Shown here: piece after piece, positions 34,230 to 46,376 of the stretch | Layout: every line of letters begins with the position of its first letter | Position numbering within the stretch: the stretch's first letter is position 1 | NCBI GenBank assembly: GCA_933210815.1 | Contig: OW119929.1 | Span: 49,234,364 to 49,298,363, forward strand | Direction: 5' to 3' | DNA length: 64,000 nt | Source: Meta bourneti | Lineage: Eukaryota > Arthropoda > Arachnida > Araneae > Tetragnathidae | Made by a program: the position numbers and the translations under genes | Notes under the pieces: model-generated | Told to the model about the DNA's origin: nothing | Database searches by the model: none | What the model saw: only the letters and a program-made list of their open reading frames with translations

Positions 34230-34440
34230 TGTAGAAGCTGTGTGGCTTACTGTACCAACAACCTGTAATTTGTTGGTGACAAAGGTTCGATTCTTCCTTT
34301 AATTTACCCTTGGTGTATTTCTCTCTGTGTTTGTTTAACTTTCCTCGCTTGTGTATGTCTATTACTTTACGTCTTATATTGTGTTTTTAGCGTCACTTGG
34401 CCAAATAAGCACTTGCGCTATTAAAAAACCAAAACCACCC
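34230..34440 (+). repeat. SINE-B copy, degraded
   Basis: Contains AAAGGTTCGATTCTTCC (B box), GGTGTATTTCTCTC, and the end CTTGGCCAAATAAGCACTTG with ATTAAAAAACCAAAACC. Another tail fragment (GGTTTTATGGCCATGTTTG) is at 34590-34640. Nothing else is recognised in 33800-35090. Confidence 0.65.
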
Positions 34441-35090
34441 GTAGAAGCTATACTCCAACACTCTATGTGGATATCTTATCCGTACGTATATGAAGATTAT
34501 TTAAACAATACTTAGTAGACAGAGTAACATTTGGTTTTACTATTGAGAACAAAATATGTTTGATTTGACCATCTTTCGGAGGGTTGGTTTTGGGTTTTAT
34601 GGCCATGTTTGACCAAGCTGAGCCAAAAACAAGACAATGTCAAGTAAATATGAAAAGACAGTAGAGAGAAAGATGGCTTGGACCATATAGGAGAGATAGG
34701 GATAGAGAGTACATCTCCATTCAGATAGTCGAAAACGTTTCTTCAGGAGTAACTTCGTTTTAGCCCAAGGTTAAACCAGATTTGGCTTCATATCACCATG
34801 TAACGTAATCAATCTTGGCGATACCTTCGCCTGCGTAATGTAAACATATCGGGCTTTCACCTTTTTGAATCAAATAAGCTCAAGAATAAACGAATACGGC
34901 CTTCGTGATTAACATATAATTTCGACAAAAGTATTTGCTGTACGATTTTGCGTATTTTGAACCATTATTTCATAAAAGTAAAATTTCTCAGTTTACCAAT
35001 TTTCGCTACTTGGCTGAATTAAAATGTTTCCAAAGTAACGAAAGATTTTTAAAAAACAGTGATGCAGAGTAGGAAATTCAGTCTGAGATA

Positions 35091-35640
35091 CAGAGGGTGG
35101 ACAAAATAATATGAACACTTGTGAAATGAGACAAAATCTTTATTAATTGGTTGTTGGCCCTCCTTTTGCATCAATTATAGCTTGTATCCGTCGTGGAATG
35201 GACAAATACAAGTCATACACAACAATTACAGGGATACGTAGCCACTCCTGCAAAAAGGTCACTAATTCAGAAAGTGTCGTTGGAGGTGGAAACCTACTGC
35301 GCAGTTTGCCCTCCAAAATACCCCACAAAGGTTCAATTATATTAAGATCAGGGGACTGAGGGGGCCACACGAGGTGTTGCAGTTCATCATCATGTTCATC
35401 AAGCCAGTCTCCGACAATTCCAGCAGTGTGAATGGGAGCATTATCATCTTGGAACACAGGTCGAGAATCAGGGAACAAAGTTTGCACCATTGGATGAAGA
35501 TGGTCGGCCAGAATACTGACATAAACCGGTGCTCTAACCCGCCCTTGCAGGACAACAAGTGGGCCGAGACTACGGTGAGACATCGCGCCCCACAGCATCA
35601 CTAATCCCATCCCCCTCCATGCTTAACAGTAGGAAGGAGA
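35091..35640 (-). pseudogene. Tc1-family transposase, 3' half of an element
   Basis: The minus-strand frame 35610-35143 encodes about 155 residues of a DDE domain: WGAMSHRSLGPLV, FQDDNAPIHTA (second D), WPPQSPDLNIIEPLWGILE (E). I count 36 residues between that D and E, against 34 in the copy at 30102, pointing to a different Tc1-group lineage. Just upstream HGGGW is visible in a shifted frame, so the N-terminal half is lost at about 35640, where a SINE-A begins. The 3' terminus is CAGAGGGTGGACAAAAT at 35091, next to TA. Confidence 0.85.
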
Positions 35641-35651
35641 CAGTCAACATC

Positions 35652-35757
35652 AAACGTGCACCAGCCCCCCTTTGTACACGACGGTCTTTGGTTGGATTCG
35701 AACTCGCAACCCTCCGGTTGCTAATCCTTTCCTCTTCCAACCGGGCTACCGAGCCCG
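35652..35757 (-). repeat. SINE-A head fragment
   Basis: GTGCACCAGCCC to CGGGCTACCGAGCCC on plus; head and B box present, body missing. It abuts the truncated Tc1 element. Confidence 0.75.
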
Positions 35758-35945
35758 TTGCACAATGGAAATTAAAGGATTCCAACTCCAAAATAACGAT
35801 TACCGAAGGGAAAATGCAATTTAAAACTGGTGCAAAGAGATAGCGATGGAGTTTGATTTCGGTGTTCCGTAAATGTTATAAAGCAAGGCAAATTTCCTTT
35901 TAGATTGAATGAGGAATGGAGGACATCGGAACTATCCCCAATTTT

Positions 35946-36256
35946 GAATTAGGGCTGCGGTAGCCCGGTTGGAAGAGTAACGGATTAGCAACCGGAGGGT
36001 TGCAAGTTCGAATCCAACCAAAGGCCGTCGTGTTCAAAGGGAGCTGGCGCGCGTTAAATCTGCCGTTGCCTCAAATGTCCTCACGTTGGCGTGGTGTGGA
36101 AGTTGGGAGAGTGGGGTACCTGGTCGGTGTTGTCTCGTCATCTGACCGTGGTTCAAAATTAAGTGTTGTTGTTCTCGGATCTTTCCATTCGGGTTTGATC
36201 CTGTACCGGCGCCAATATCCCATTATATTGCTCCTAGTGCGATGTTAATTAAAATA
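35946..36256 (+). repeat. SINE-A copy, older subfamily
   Basis: Head GGGCTGCGGTAGCCCGGTTG to GATGTTAATTAAAATACC, with tail (CTAC)n-like ACCTACCTACC. A further tail fragment lies on minus at about 36315-36365 (AATTGACGTCACACTGGAGC). Confidence 0.8.
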
Positions 36257-36423
36257 CCTACCTACCATTGGGCAACTAAAAAATATTAGAAGGAAAATAG
36301 AAGGATAGTAGAAAGAGTATGCATGTATTTTTAATTGACGTCACACTGGAGCAACGCAACGGGTTCTGATAGTAGAAGGAAAAACATGATTAAGATTTGA
36401 ATGATTTTTAGTATAGTCTAATT

Positions 36424-38946
36424 CAGAGGTTCCCAACCTTTTCTGGACCACCGCCCCTTTACAAGGAAAAAAAATTTCAACGCCCCCTCTCCCATAATAG
36501 TCATACCAAATATTTAAATATTGTTGCACGTTATCCATCTATTAAGAATCACAAAGTAGAAATTAAAAAGACCATCAAAAGTAGAAAATTGTTCATTAAA
36601 AATTAACACAAAAATAGTAATAAAAAAATTAATGAGATAGTTGAGGCTGGTGGAGTTTTGTCAATTTGTTAATATCGGGTTCCAATTTTGTCAACATCAG
36701 TCGCAAATCGCCACGTTCAGTGATCTACAGTCTGTTCCTTTTCTTAGAAAGTAAATTCGTTACTGCACTGAACCCACGCTTAGCCAAATACGATGAAGGA
36801 AATGAAATGCAATTAAAAATTTCTGTACTATTTCCCACAATCCAGGGTAGAGTGCTGGTATTGATTTTTGAAGCCAGAACTCTTGATATCCATTTCTGAA
36901 TTTTACTTTTAGTTCTTCGTTAGTTGTGAGTTCTACGAGTTCCTCTTCTAAATTTAATGATTCTGCTGGATCTGCATTTGCGAAAGGATCTAAAACCCAA
37001 CTCGGTATATTCATGCCTAAAATATCCTGGAATCGCTCCTTAAAATCAGCATGAAGGTTGGCACCAAGTGTTGGCAGTAAGTAAATATTCCTGCTTTGCA
37101 GAGACTGCTGATAACGTGGGAAAGTGATTGTATTCACCACTACTTAAATTTCGTTTGAACAGAAGTTTCCCCACAAAAGCAGCTGACGTTTTTTGTTTTA
37201 ATTAAATTCAACTCATTACCTTCCAATTTTAAATTTACTTCATTAAATATTTTAAACAGGTCTGTCAAATAAGCGATGTCATTTTTGGATGTAATCAGGT
37301 TTGCGAACAGTTTTTCGTCTCTGTTTTCAAGGAAATCTAGTACAGAGTCAAATAGAGTGTAAAAACGATTCAGACAAGTACCTTTTGAGAGCCAACGAAC
37401 TTCTGTGTGCAGCAGCAAGCGATAACAATCTTCATCATTTTCACAACAAAGTTGGCCAAATAGTCTGTCACTCAATGAATTGCTTCTAATCTTATTGACT
37501 GCTCTAATAACGTAATCAAGCGACGTATGCAGGCGTCCATTCAGATTTTCTGCAACCAAATGCTAACGATGAATAACACAATGTACAGCGAGTACATTTG
37601 GTACTGCTCGTTTCAAATGCGCTATGAAACCCTTATTACGGAGCACCATCAGTAGCAGATGATAAAATATTACGAAAAGGAATTTCTCTTGAAAAAACTT
37701 GTTCATGGGATTAAATATCGATTCTCCCTTTGTATCGGTTTCCAATTGTTTAGCAAATAATAACTCTTGACAATTTTTTCTTCTTTTATGAATCGTACCT
37801 ATAAGAGTAGTGCTTCGTTATTTGGTAGAGTTGATTCATCGAGTTGAATGGAAAATTTGCAAGTCTTCAAGTAATCGCATAATGATATTTCAACGTCTTT
37901 AGCCATTTCATCTATTCTTCTTTGCGCTGAATTATTACTTAGAGATATTTTCCTGATGATATCTGATGGTGTCTTATGATGAAGAACAGTTTTTATTACT
38001 TTGACTGCCGGCAAGATTAATTCCTAGCCAATTGTGTGTGGTTTTCCCGCTTTTGCGATTAATAATGAAATATTATATGAAGCTCGTAGGTCTATCATCT
38101 TGTTTAGAAGACGACACAACAAGGTTTAATATAGTTGGCTGTTTTAAATATTTCTTTTCAAGTCCTTGAAAATAGGATAATTCTTTGTCCTTTTTATCAG
38201 CATGCATTTTATCCAAATGCTCTTGTAGCCTAAAAGGCTTCATGGCTTCATTTGAAAAAACTTTTTGGCAAATTAAACACATATGTAATGATTGGTTCTT
38301 AGGAGATTGCGTAAATCCATATTTCAAATACTCAATACTATACTGCCGGCATTTCTTCTTAGTAGATTCAGACATGTTGAAAGAGAAAATTTGCCACGGT
38401 TTCAATAAATTAACTTTTCAACAGATTTATAGATATAATATAACGGCTAATGACTTCTATCACTTATCACTCACAAATAAGGATTATTGGCGAAGCACAC
38501 AAAATAATGAGGCATTCCTAGCTATCCATGTCTTTTATAGATTTGATGTCATGCACGCATCCACTCATTCACGATGCCGGTGCATTTTCTCTGTAAACAA
38601 GTCATAACAAGCTCCCATATTTTTGTCGAAACATGCTTGATTGCGTGAATCGCTTCGTTGCTTACCAACTTGCAGACTTGTCACCGACAGTACTAAAACC
38701 GAATTAAGTATACGTATACCTAATGCTAATTTAATTTTTTAATGCTTATTTACGCAATAACAATAAGATGAAAATTTTAAAGATAGGTAAAATATTTTTT
38801 CATAAAAACAGTATTTTCAAAGTACTTTATCCACGGCCGCCCCCTTGACTGCCTTAAAACCCCCATTTGTCTCTGAGCCCGCTACCGCCCCCATGGAAGA
38901 CTCCAGCGCTCACTGGGGGCTGTACTGCCCCCTTTGGGAACCCCTG
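36424..38946 (-). mobile_element. hAT transposon (Buster/ZBED-like), near full length
   Basis: The element begins CAGAGGTTCCCAACC at 36424 and ends with the inverted GGGAACCCCTG at 38946. An 8-bp target duplication, GTCTAATT / GTCTAACT, flanks it (36416-36423, 38947-38954). TIR motif, 8-bp duplication and 2.5-kb size are diagnostic of hAT. The ends are C-rich (ACCGCCCC and GCCCCC). Confidence 0.9.
36665..38375 (-). pseudogene. hAT transposase, broken by several frameshifts and stops
   Basis: The N-terminus from 38375 (MSESTKKKCRQY) carries a BED-type zinc finger, with CLICQKVF then HLDKMH. The next pieces give the RNase H-like core: FSIQLDEST at about 37840 (first catalytic D), a shifted TDGAP near 37645 (second D), GFIAHLKRAVPNVLAVHCVIHR (37563-37630), then EVRWLSKGTCLNRFY. 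The C-terminal dimerisation block reads RGFSAVTNLLSKKRNRL in the frame next to 36760. All expected domains are present in order, but at least four frame changes or stops make it non-functional. Confidence 0.9.
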
Positions 38947-38959
38947 GTCTAACTGTATC

Positions 38960-39787
38960 ACGCTCATATGGAAGATACGACTTAAGAGTCACCGTGCAAA
39001 ATTTAGTCTTTTTTCGACAATAGCAACAGCTCTGAGTCAGAGGTCAACACCTGCTCCACTGACAGCCGGTCGTAAATTCCACGTTCGTAAATTCCATGAG
39101 GTCTTTCCAAGCCGTCCAGATGTCATGAAGGTCACCCCCTGGGATTCAACCGCCCTTCATCCCATTGACGAGAAAAGCAGATTTTCAGAACTCGAACTGA
39201 GCCCCCCAAAGCCATTCTAATAAGTATTCCTTATCTAGAATGACCTTGACATAGCAAAAGGGTTTCGTTGACGCTTGATTGACGGCCGTTTCTGAGACGG
39301 TCCCTATCCCCTTTTTGCAGTGCCCACAACCAAGGAATACAAATCCCTGATCAATTCTGTAAATAATGTAAATTCCTTTGCGTTTTAAAATATCTAGTTT
39401 AATTGTATTTCGGCTGTGTTGTCATTTATCTGGCACACGACTCGGCCCACTACGTTAGTCTCAATTCGTCAGTAACAAGGAGTTAGCTTTGATGAAACGA
39501 TAAAAAAATTCTAAAGGCTTAAATTTCTAAATTCCAAAGGCTCTCATTCCAAGAGGCTTTTCGGAATGGGAAACCTTGAATAATTGAAAGAGTTCCGGAA
39601 AATGAATTGGAAAATAAATGGCGTTGCAATCATTAAAGCAAAAAATGGAACTATAAAGTTAAGATCCTTTTGGGTGCCTCTTCCCTAGTGTGAGTGGAAA
39701 ACCATATTTGAACCAATATCTGATTAAAAGGACTAATTTAAATTATCTGATAATTTAAATATAAATGATTCAGACTATATGCAATCA
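38960..39787. other. no supported gene
   Basis: 38970-39430 is GC-richer and holds a 117-codon plus frame without recognisable domain. TCCTTATCTAGAATGACC near 39230 is similar to the reverse complement of sequence near 56870, suggesting a shared dispersed repeat. The rest is A/T-rich. Confidence 0.35.
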
Positions 39788-39795
39788 ATCTAAGT

Positions 39796-40252
39796 CAGGG
39801 ATGCACAGACCACGGCCCACATGCGGCCCTCCGTTGATTTGCTGGCGACCCGCCTCATTATGTGTTATTTTAACTTTAACAAGTCACACCATAGGTAATT
39901 TTTAAAAAGTGCTCATGCGCACAACAAAATAGCTGTGGTGTCAGGCGTGGCACATATATCTGTGAACAGACTTTTTCACTCACAAATCGAAAAATAGGAA
40001 CCTCTTGAGGAATAAAATTTAGAATCAATTTTGCGTTTGTCTGCTACAAAAATCGGACCAAATATTAAAACTGTTATACCAATGCAATGCCATGCATCAA
40101 ATTAAATTCTTTATTTACTTGTACCTTCGTAACAATATATGATAAATATAAACAAAATAAATAATATATGATAAATAACTCATGTTTTTGGTGGCCCTTC
40201 CATAAGTCAGTGAATCTATGTGGCCCTTGATCTTAACAAGTCTGTATTCCTG
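39796..40252 (+). mobile_element. non-autonomous hAT (Charlie-like) element
   Basis: Starts CAGGGATGCACAGACC and ends TCTGTATTCCTG. The 8-bp duplication is ATCTAAGT / ATCTAAAT (39788-39795, 40253-40260). Subterminal GCGGCCC and GGCCC words are typical of the group. Internal residues around 39970-40070 (FSLTNRKI, then in the next frame KSKNRNLLRNKI) resemble the degraded hAT C-terminus. Confidence 0.75.
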
Positions 40253-40783
40253 ATCTAAATGAATTTTAGTCGAAGTGAGGTATTGCAAAAGGGTTTTCAC
40301 TGGTTAGGAATCACATCAAAGGCTATAGATTATCTGCGTTTAATAAATTCTTATTCGAGGAAGAATTATACGGTTATTGCAAAGCTTCTTTTCGTGATTC
40401 ATGCTAACCAGCGAATCCTTATAAGCATGCATTGTTAATCAATCACATGCAAACCAAATCCAAACCCACAATCATCAGGATCTACTTCAATAACAAAAAG
40501 CAATTGAATTATGTAAATAATGAATAGTGAAATAAATAATAAGTAAAACTACTCAACTCGTTCAGAGCATCTGTGCTGAAGGGTCTATGGATTGTATCTT
40601 TTGATGACCAGTGTTATGAAGCACATTTAATGTCGTATGTAAGTTAGTTTTGGATTTAGTTAACAGGACGATAGAAATTAAGCACGCGCGACTATTATCA
40701 TTTTTTAGTAAAACTTCTTTATAAACCATTTCTTATAGTTGATGATTTTAAAATTACGAAGTAATGCTTCAATAATTAGCAAT

Positions 40784-40885
40784 GGTAATTAATTACCGTC
40801 GTACTAGAGCAACACAACGGACTATTGACGATGGTCCGGGATCAATCCCGAAGGGAAAGGGCCGAGGACAACACCACGTAATCAA
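40784..40885 (-). repeat. SINE-A tail fragment
   Basis: TTAATTACCGTCGTACTAGA through ACAACACCACGTAAT. Diverged; truncated on the head side. Nothing is recognised in 40260-40780. Confidence 0.65.
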
Positions 40886-41404
40886 GTATGTTTTTTGTAT
40901 TTCATACTTCCCATTGAAATAAAATTTATCAAAAGCAGCACTTTGAGCACATTATTAATGTTTTATTATTCTATAACTCAAACCAAGACTTATTTGTACG
41001 AAGTGGCAAAACTGACAATAAATTGACTGAGCTTAGCCGTTGACTTTATTTTTTATACTCGTTTGTTGCTTTGCGCCAATCAATAATGCCGATCTCTGTG
41101 CTAGAAAACTAATATAGCATTTATTTTGAGGCCTGAATACAAATTTAAATTTTCAATTTCAGAGTCCCCATCCACATGGGTAACTACAGAGCATCTGGTC
41201 TATTTTCTTCTTAATTTTCAGTCTATACTAGTGAATTTAGACTGAAAATTAAGAATAAATGTCCTGTAGAAATGTACAAACATTTTATATCAAAATCTAA
41301 ACACTGAAGTAGCAGTCGCTTTCTTATCCAAAAATATACAAGTCCCAGTAGACTGAACTGCGCTGGTGTCCCTTCATAAAATTATTGACTAGCCAAAATG
41401 GTTC

Positions 41405-41715
41405 AAGGAGCAACTGTAGCCCGATTGCAAGAGCAACGGATAAGCAAACCGGAGGTTTGTCTAGTTCGAAACCCGGTCCAGCCAAAGACCGTCGTGTACA
41501 CGGAGACTGGCGCACATTGAATCTGTCGTGGCCTCGAATGTCCTTACGTTAGCGTGGTGTGGAAGTTTGGAGAGTAGGGTGCCAGTTCAGATATTGACCT
41601 CGTCATCTGACCGTGGTTCAAAATTACTTGTTCGGATCTTTCCCATCGGGAATGATCCCGGACCGTCGCCAATAACCCGTTGTTTTGCTCTTGTACGACG
41701 TTAATTAGCTACCTA
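41405..41715 (+). repeat. SINE-A copy, older, CTAC tail
   Basis: GGAGCAACTGTAGCCCGATTG head, B box TAGTTCGAAACCC, end GTACGACGTTAATTAGC followed by TACCTACCTACC. The tail lies inside the left arm of the 41.7-42.1 kb palindrome. Confidence 0.75.
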
Positions 41716-41872
41716 CCTACCAGAATGATCCAGTCCCCAACGAAGGACTTGTGCTCATGATAGTACGTATTTAACATTCTAAATATGAATTTTTAGGGAT
41801 AATAAAGTGACTGCTACTTCAGTGTTCACATTTTGATACAAAATGTTTGCACATTTCTATAGGACATTCCTT

Positions 41873-41946
<74 letters not shown>

Positions 41947-42118
41947 AAGGAATGTCCTATAGAAATGTGCAAACATTTTGTATCAAAATGTGAACACTGA
42001 AGTAGCAGTCACTTTATTATCCCTAAATATTCATATTTAGAATGTTAAATACGTACTATCATGAGCACAAGTCCTTCGTTGGGGACTGGATCATTCTGGT
42101 AGGTAGGTAGCTAATTAA

Positions 42119-42119
<1 letters not shown>
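41700..42119. repeat. near-perfect 177-bp inverted repeat around a (TA)n spacer
   Basis: Left arm 41700-41876 and right arm 41942-42119 differ visibly at only about one base. The spacer is an uninterrupted run of about 33 TA. The arms include the end of the SINE-A tail, so the inversion-duplication happened after that SINE inserted. Confidence 0.95.
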
Positions 42120-42152
<33 letters not shown>

Positions 42153-42759
42153 ATTATATATATATATATATATATAAGTTATATATATGTATAAGTTATA
42201 TATATGTATAAGTTATATATATAAGTTATATATATGTATGTAGCTTATATATAAATTTGAGTCTATACTCATAAAAAGTTAGCTCTGTATTTACCCATGT
42301 CTATGTGGATTCTGAAATTGAAAATTTAAATTTATAGTCAGACCCCAAAATAAAAGCTGATTTTTTCTATTCCAAGTGTCCGGTGACTTTTGTCAGTATA
42401 ATGTATGTTAGTGAAATAAGTATACTTTATAAAAGTTTACGCCTTCAATAAGAATCTTGCGAGAAACAAACATGGGATTGTTTTGGATACGAGCATTTTA
42501 ATTTATGAATTCTAGCAAGTAATTAATTTCACATTGGGATTAAAAAAGGTGTATTTTCCATTATGCATACAATACTGAAGTTTTTTTAGACGACCTACAA
42601 GTATTTATTTTCATTCAATCGCAAAAGTACGCTTCAGACAGTCAAAAAATATTTTTAAAGCTTATAAACCATCAATAAAAACTCTAAACAAATTATTGTA
42701 TCTTATCATCTCTACATCTTACGTTTAATCTTACATCTTTGCACACATTTTCTTTAATT

Positions 42760-43425
42760 TTCTTCTTTGGAATAAATATTCACGTTTGTGTTTCGTTAAA
42801 ACTAAAGTTATGCATACAGAATTTTGTGTTGTTTTTGGAAAAGAATATTTTGATTTATAAATTCTAACAAGTAATTAATTTCACGTCGTATTACACAAAA
42901 CGTATTCTTTATTTGTATGCAACACTCAAATATTTTTAGACATCCTACAAGTTCGTGTTTCTAATCAATCGCAAAAATACGCTTCAAAGAATCTCAATAT
43001 CTTACATTTATTCTCTTACTACTTTTAAACATATCTCTCTGCATCTTACAGTTATTCTTACATATCAATACACACTATACAACTGCACTGCATCTTACAG
43101 TTATTCTTACATATCAATACACACTATACAACTGCACTGCATCTTACAGTTATTTTTACATATCAATACACACTATACAACTGCACTGCATCTTACAGTT
43201 ATTTTTACATATCAATACACATTATACAACTGCACTGCATCTTACAGTTATTCTTACATAACAATACACACTATACAACTGCACTGCATCTTACAGTTAT
43301 TCTTACATATCAATACACACTATACAACTGCACTGCATCTTATATTTTCTTACTGGTTATTCTTACCTCTTATTATGCAAGAACCAACCGGCAGCAAATG
43401 AAGCACACATTTAAAAAAGAAATTC
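42760..43425. other. conserved 3' flank of gene A
   Basis: Counterpart of 11150-11564 (see words listed there). The 148-codon plus-strand frame is antisense and produced by the 49-bp tandem repeat. Confidence 0.6.
43041..43340. repeat. 49-bp minisatellite, about six copies
   Basis: Unit GCATCTTACAGTTATTCTTA then CATATCAATACACACTAT and ACAACTGCACT; exact 49-bp steps (43041, 43090, 43139 and so on) with only scattered changes. It lies immediately downstream of gene A exon 2. The equivalent place at gene B has one diverged unit. Confidence 0.95.
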
Positions 43426-43903
43426 TTACCACTCTAATTGCAAATATTTCTGAACCATTTTAGGCAACCCAAGTCCGGGTATTCCTCCCGGCAGTTGGTA
43501 ACAATCAGACAAATACTTTCGAATGACACACCGACAGAGATGTTGCAGAGACCTCGGTTGATGACAGTATAAAGCTACTCCTGAGACATTGTCCTCGTAC
43601 AAATTAGTCACTATTGACGCTACTGTCATGAAGCGGCTTGACAAGGTGTGTGGGATTCTCAAGTGCTGTCTCAACTCCATATCGTTGGATTTGGCCATGA
43701 AGACCTCGAACTCTCTTGCTGTGGGATATATATCTGGAATGGACCTCCACATCAGTTTTATACATTTCAAGGCATCTTCGGGTGAGATCTTCTTCAGATC
43801 AGATAGCGTGGCAAAGTGCAGTGTTTGGTTTAAGACCATTTCTCTCCTGGAGAACACTTTCCATTGAAACGTTTTAAGTCCTGGGCCAATAAATGAATGA
43901 CGC
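43426..43903 (-). CDS. SOCS-box family gene A, exon 2 (SOCS box)
   Basis: Acceptor TTTTCAG with first exon base at 43903. Joined to exon 1 it continues in frame as RHSFIGPGLKTFQW then KVFSRREMVLNQTL. The stop is TAA at 43426-43428. TGGTAAGA at this point could also be read as a splice donor; I prefer the stop because gene B ends at the same alignment position. Residues 356-398 of the joined protein are the SOCS box: PRSLQHLCRCVIRKYL then LGLPKMVQKYLQLEW. The middle (EDALKCIKLMWRSIPDIYP) is the best-conserved part outside the SOCS box. Role by family: Elongin-BC/Cullin-5 recruitment, with the exon 1 region presumably binding substrate. Confidence 0.8.
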
Positions 43904-44063
43904 CTGAAAATAAATAGTATGCATTATTGCCAAAGTATAATTGAATCTCATCTACATTTCCCAGCTAGTAGTTCTGCATGATGTAGCTGGGCTTTTTGGA
44001 GACTGGAAATTTTTCAACCAAATAAGTTAAAAAAAACACGTAAACCAAGCATACAATGTCCTA

Positions 44064-45522
44064 GGCAGGGTATACCGATTTAAATTAGCCTGATTTAAAT
44101 CAAATGACTTTATTTAAAAAATCATTGATTTAAATCAAAATTTTAAATGTTCTTTTCCTTTCTTTAAGCTTATATGAAATAACTATGAACAAGATGCATG
44201 TTATTTTATTCAAATAAGTAAAGAACTCTATATCAAATAAAAGTTAAGTAGTCTGTTTATGAAAAAAAATAGACACTTAGTCACAATGAAAACGTTTTCT
44301 ATAGTATCACAAAAGCATTCCAATTCTGCACATAAATCTTATAACTGGAAATTTTAATATTTTCATTTTGTTCTATGTAATATGTTGATTAATTTTTATT
44401 TAATTTTAATACGGAAATTTTATCCATTGATCATTAAGAATTCTTTACATTGTTAGCATAACTATTCTGCATTTATGGAATAGAAATTTGGAATGCAAAA
44501 GTTAATTCACCCATCTGATAATTGAGTGAGTATTAACAATATAGATTTATGGATTGAAGCAGAAAGCTATTTTAATGATTGCGTTTGATTTTTGTATTGC
44601 AAGCTCAAAATTACACTAAATCCACATGTTCTGGTGAATGCTGTTACACTTATTCTATGCTGTTCAGAGAAAAGCTCCATTTACTTGTATGTTATGTATA
44701 AACCCCTTTTTGTTTGCGTAGAATATAACTTTGAAATACTTATCAATGCTCTGAGAAAATTTGAAAAATAGGCATATTTGATTTCAGTTTATGCATATTT
44801 TCATGTCTCATTTTTTACTATTACTTACAAATACCATTTTTCACAAATAAGTAAATTTTGGAAGCTAAATATTGATGAGAAGTAGGATTTTTTTCATGAT
44901 ATTTTTTGTTGCGAGTACCTTTATTTTATTTCCTATTGGTGACATGATTTTTTCTCAAAAACAAGTCTTTAACCAAATAATTACTTCATACAAAAATAAC
45001 GAAAAAAATTCTATACATTTTGTTTATATACGATAAATATATAATGCAAAAAAGTTCTGAAATTAGTCCTATTTTTGATAATTCATACAAACATTTATAA
45101 TATGGTGTTATTGTTATCCCGCAACCTTATTTATCTAGGTCCAAATAATTTCTTGCAACTGGTTATGGGTTAAAGTCAAACTAATCTAAGCCGCTCGAGA
45201 ATCAGATGGGAAATCATTGCTTATGCTTGGCATTTGTTGTGCTGTTCTATGTACTCTATCATGTGATTAATTTTGCTTTTCCTTATATCGTGTTTTAACC
45301 TTTTCAAAAATTAACCCTGATATATTTCCTAATATATTACTGTTATTCATCATAATATTAATGTTTAACATAAATCAAAGCTATCTAGTAACTACACTGT
45401 TGATTTGGGTTTCTCATATCCAACAAGTTTAACCTTGTACGGACAAGGGATTAATTAAAATTATAAAAATCCGATTTAAATAAAAACAATCATCTGATTT
45501 AAATCAAATAAATACGAAGCTT
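44064..45522. repeat. TTTAAATCA-type A/T-rich DNA element, longest copy
   Basis: Both ends carry TTTAAATCA words (CCGATTTAAATTAGCCTGAT and CATCTGATTTAAATCAAAT). About 1.46 kb without open frame. Related partial copies are at 10640 and 19156. Class unknown; the terminal symmetry suggests a DNA transposon. Confidence 0.55.
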
Positions 45523-46107
45523 AAGACCCCAAACTTAAAGGATAGATATTACAAATAATACGAATAACCAAATATGTAGTGATTCATCTCACTTATTAGG
45601 TCAAGTTACCAGAAGAGGTGCAAAGTCCTAGAGACCTGAACTCCTTAGGATCTAAGTCTGTTATGGTTGGGGGGTCGGCCCCTCTCCAACATGTGAAGTA
45701 AGTACTACAAATATACCGATAGTATTATCAATGATATGTGTAAATAAAACAAAGAATTCCGAGCACCACCTACTTGAATCAAGTGATGCTTTACGCCCCT
45801 ATAGTTTCTACAAGTTAGTGCCACTACATCCTAAGCAATACGTATTACTTATTGTTTGTAGTATCCTCAAAGTAGGAAACCAATTCTTTTTTTAGTTTAA
45901 AAGTGAAAAATTCCTTATGTTACTGGGGGTGCGCAGAAGCAAAATTTTTAAAACTTATTTGTGTAAAATAACATGCATCCTCTCCTAGATTATTTCATTT
46001 CCGCAATATTACTATTAAACTTCAAAACAGAAAAAGAAAGAAAATTCAAAGTTAATTTCATCTGGATTTTTTATTAAAAATCCCCTTTTTAAATGAATAT
46101 TTAGAAC

Positions 46108-46376
46108 TGGAGGGTTGCGAGTTTAAAACTCGATCCAAACAAAGAATCGTCGTGCACGTGAGGCCGGTGCACCTTAAAACTGACGTGGCCTCAAATATCC
46201 TCATATCGGCGTGGTGTAGAAGTTTGGAAAGTAGGCTGCCAACTCAGCTGCTGACCTCGTTGTCTAATCGTGGTTCAAAATTACGAGGCGTTGTCCTTGG
46301 ATCTTTCCATTCGCGACTGATCCCAGGCCTTGGACAACAGCCCGTTGTGTTGCTCCAGTGCGACATAAATTCAACT
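46108..46376 (+). repeat. SINE-A copy, old
   Basis: GGAGGGTTGCGAGTTTAAAAC (degraded B box) to CTCCAGTGCGACATAAATTC. Diverged; the head is partly missing. Confidence 0.7.

Larger units (their letters stand above)
41129..42350. repeat. nested inverted-repeat region
   Basis: Outer arms: 41137-41190 (AATTTAAATTTTCAATTTC) matches the reverse complement of 42290-42340. A third partial copy of the inner arm is at 41258-41335 (ATGTCCTGTAGAAATGT). A SINE-A (41405-41715) sits inside. 42121-42240 is TATATA-rich. The original unit was probably a palindromic DNA element later rearranged. Confidence 0.65.

Noticed and set aside
43041..43340. CRISPR-like array
   Set aside because: Units are contiguous 49-bp tandem copies without unique spacers, in a eukaryotic context.
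42955..43401. 148-codon plus-strand gene with internal repeats
   Set aside because: It is the translation of the 49-bp minisatellite, antisense to the gene A 3' flank.
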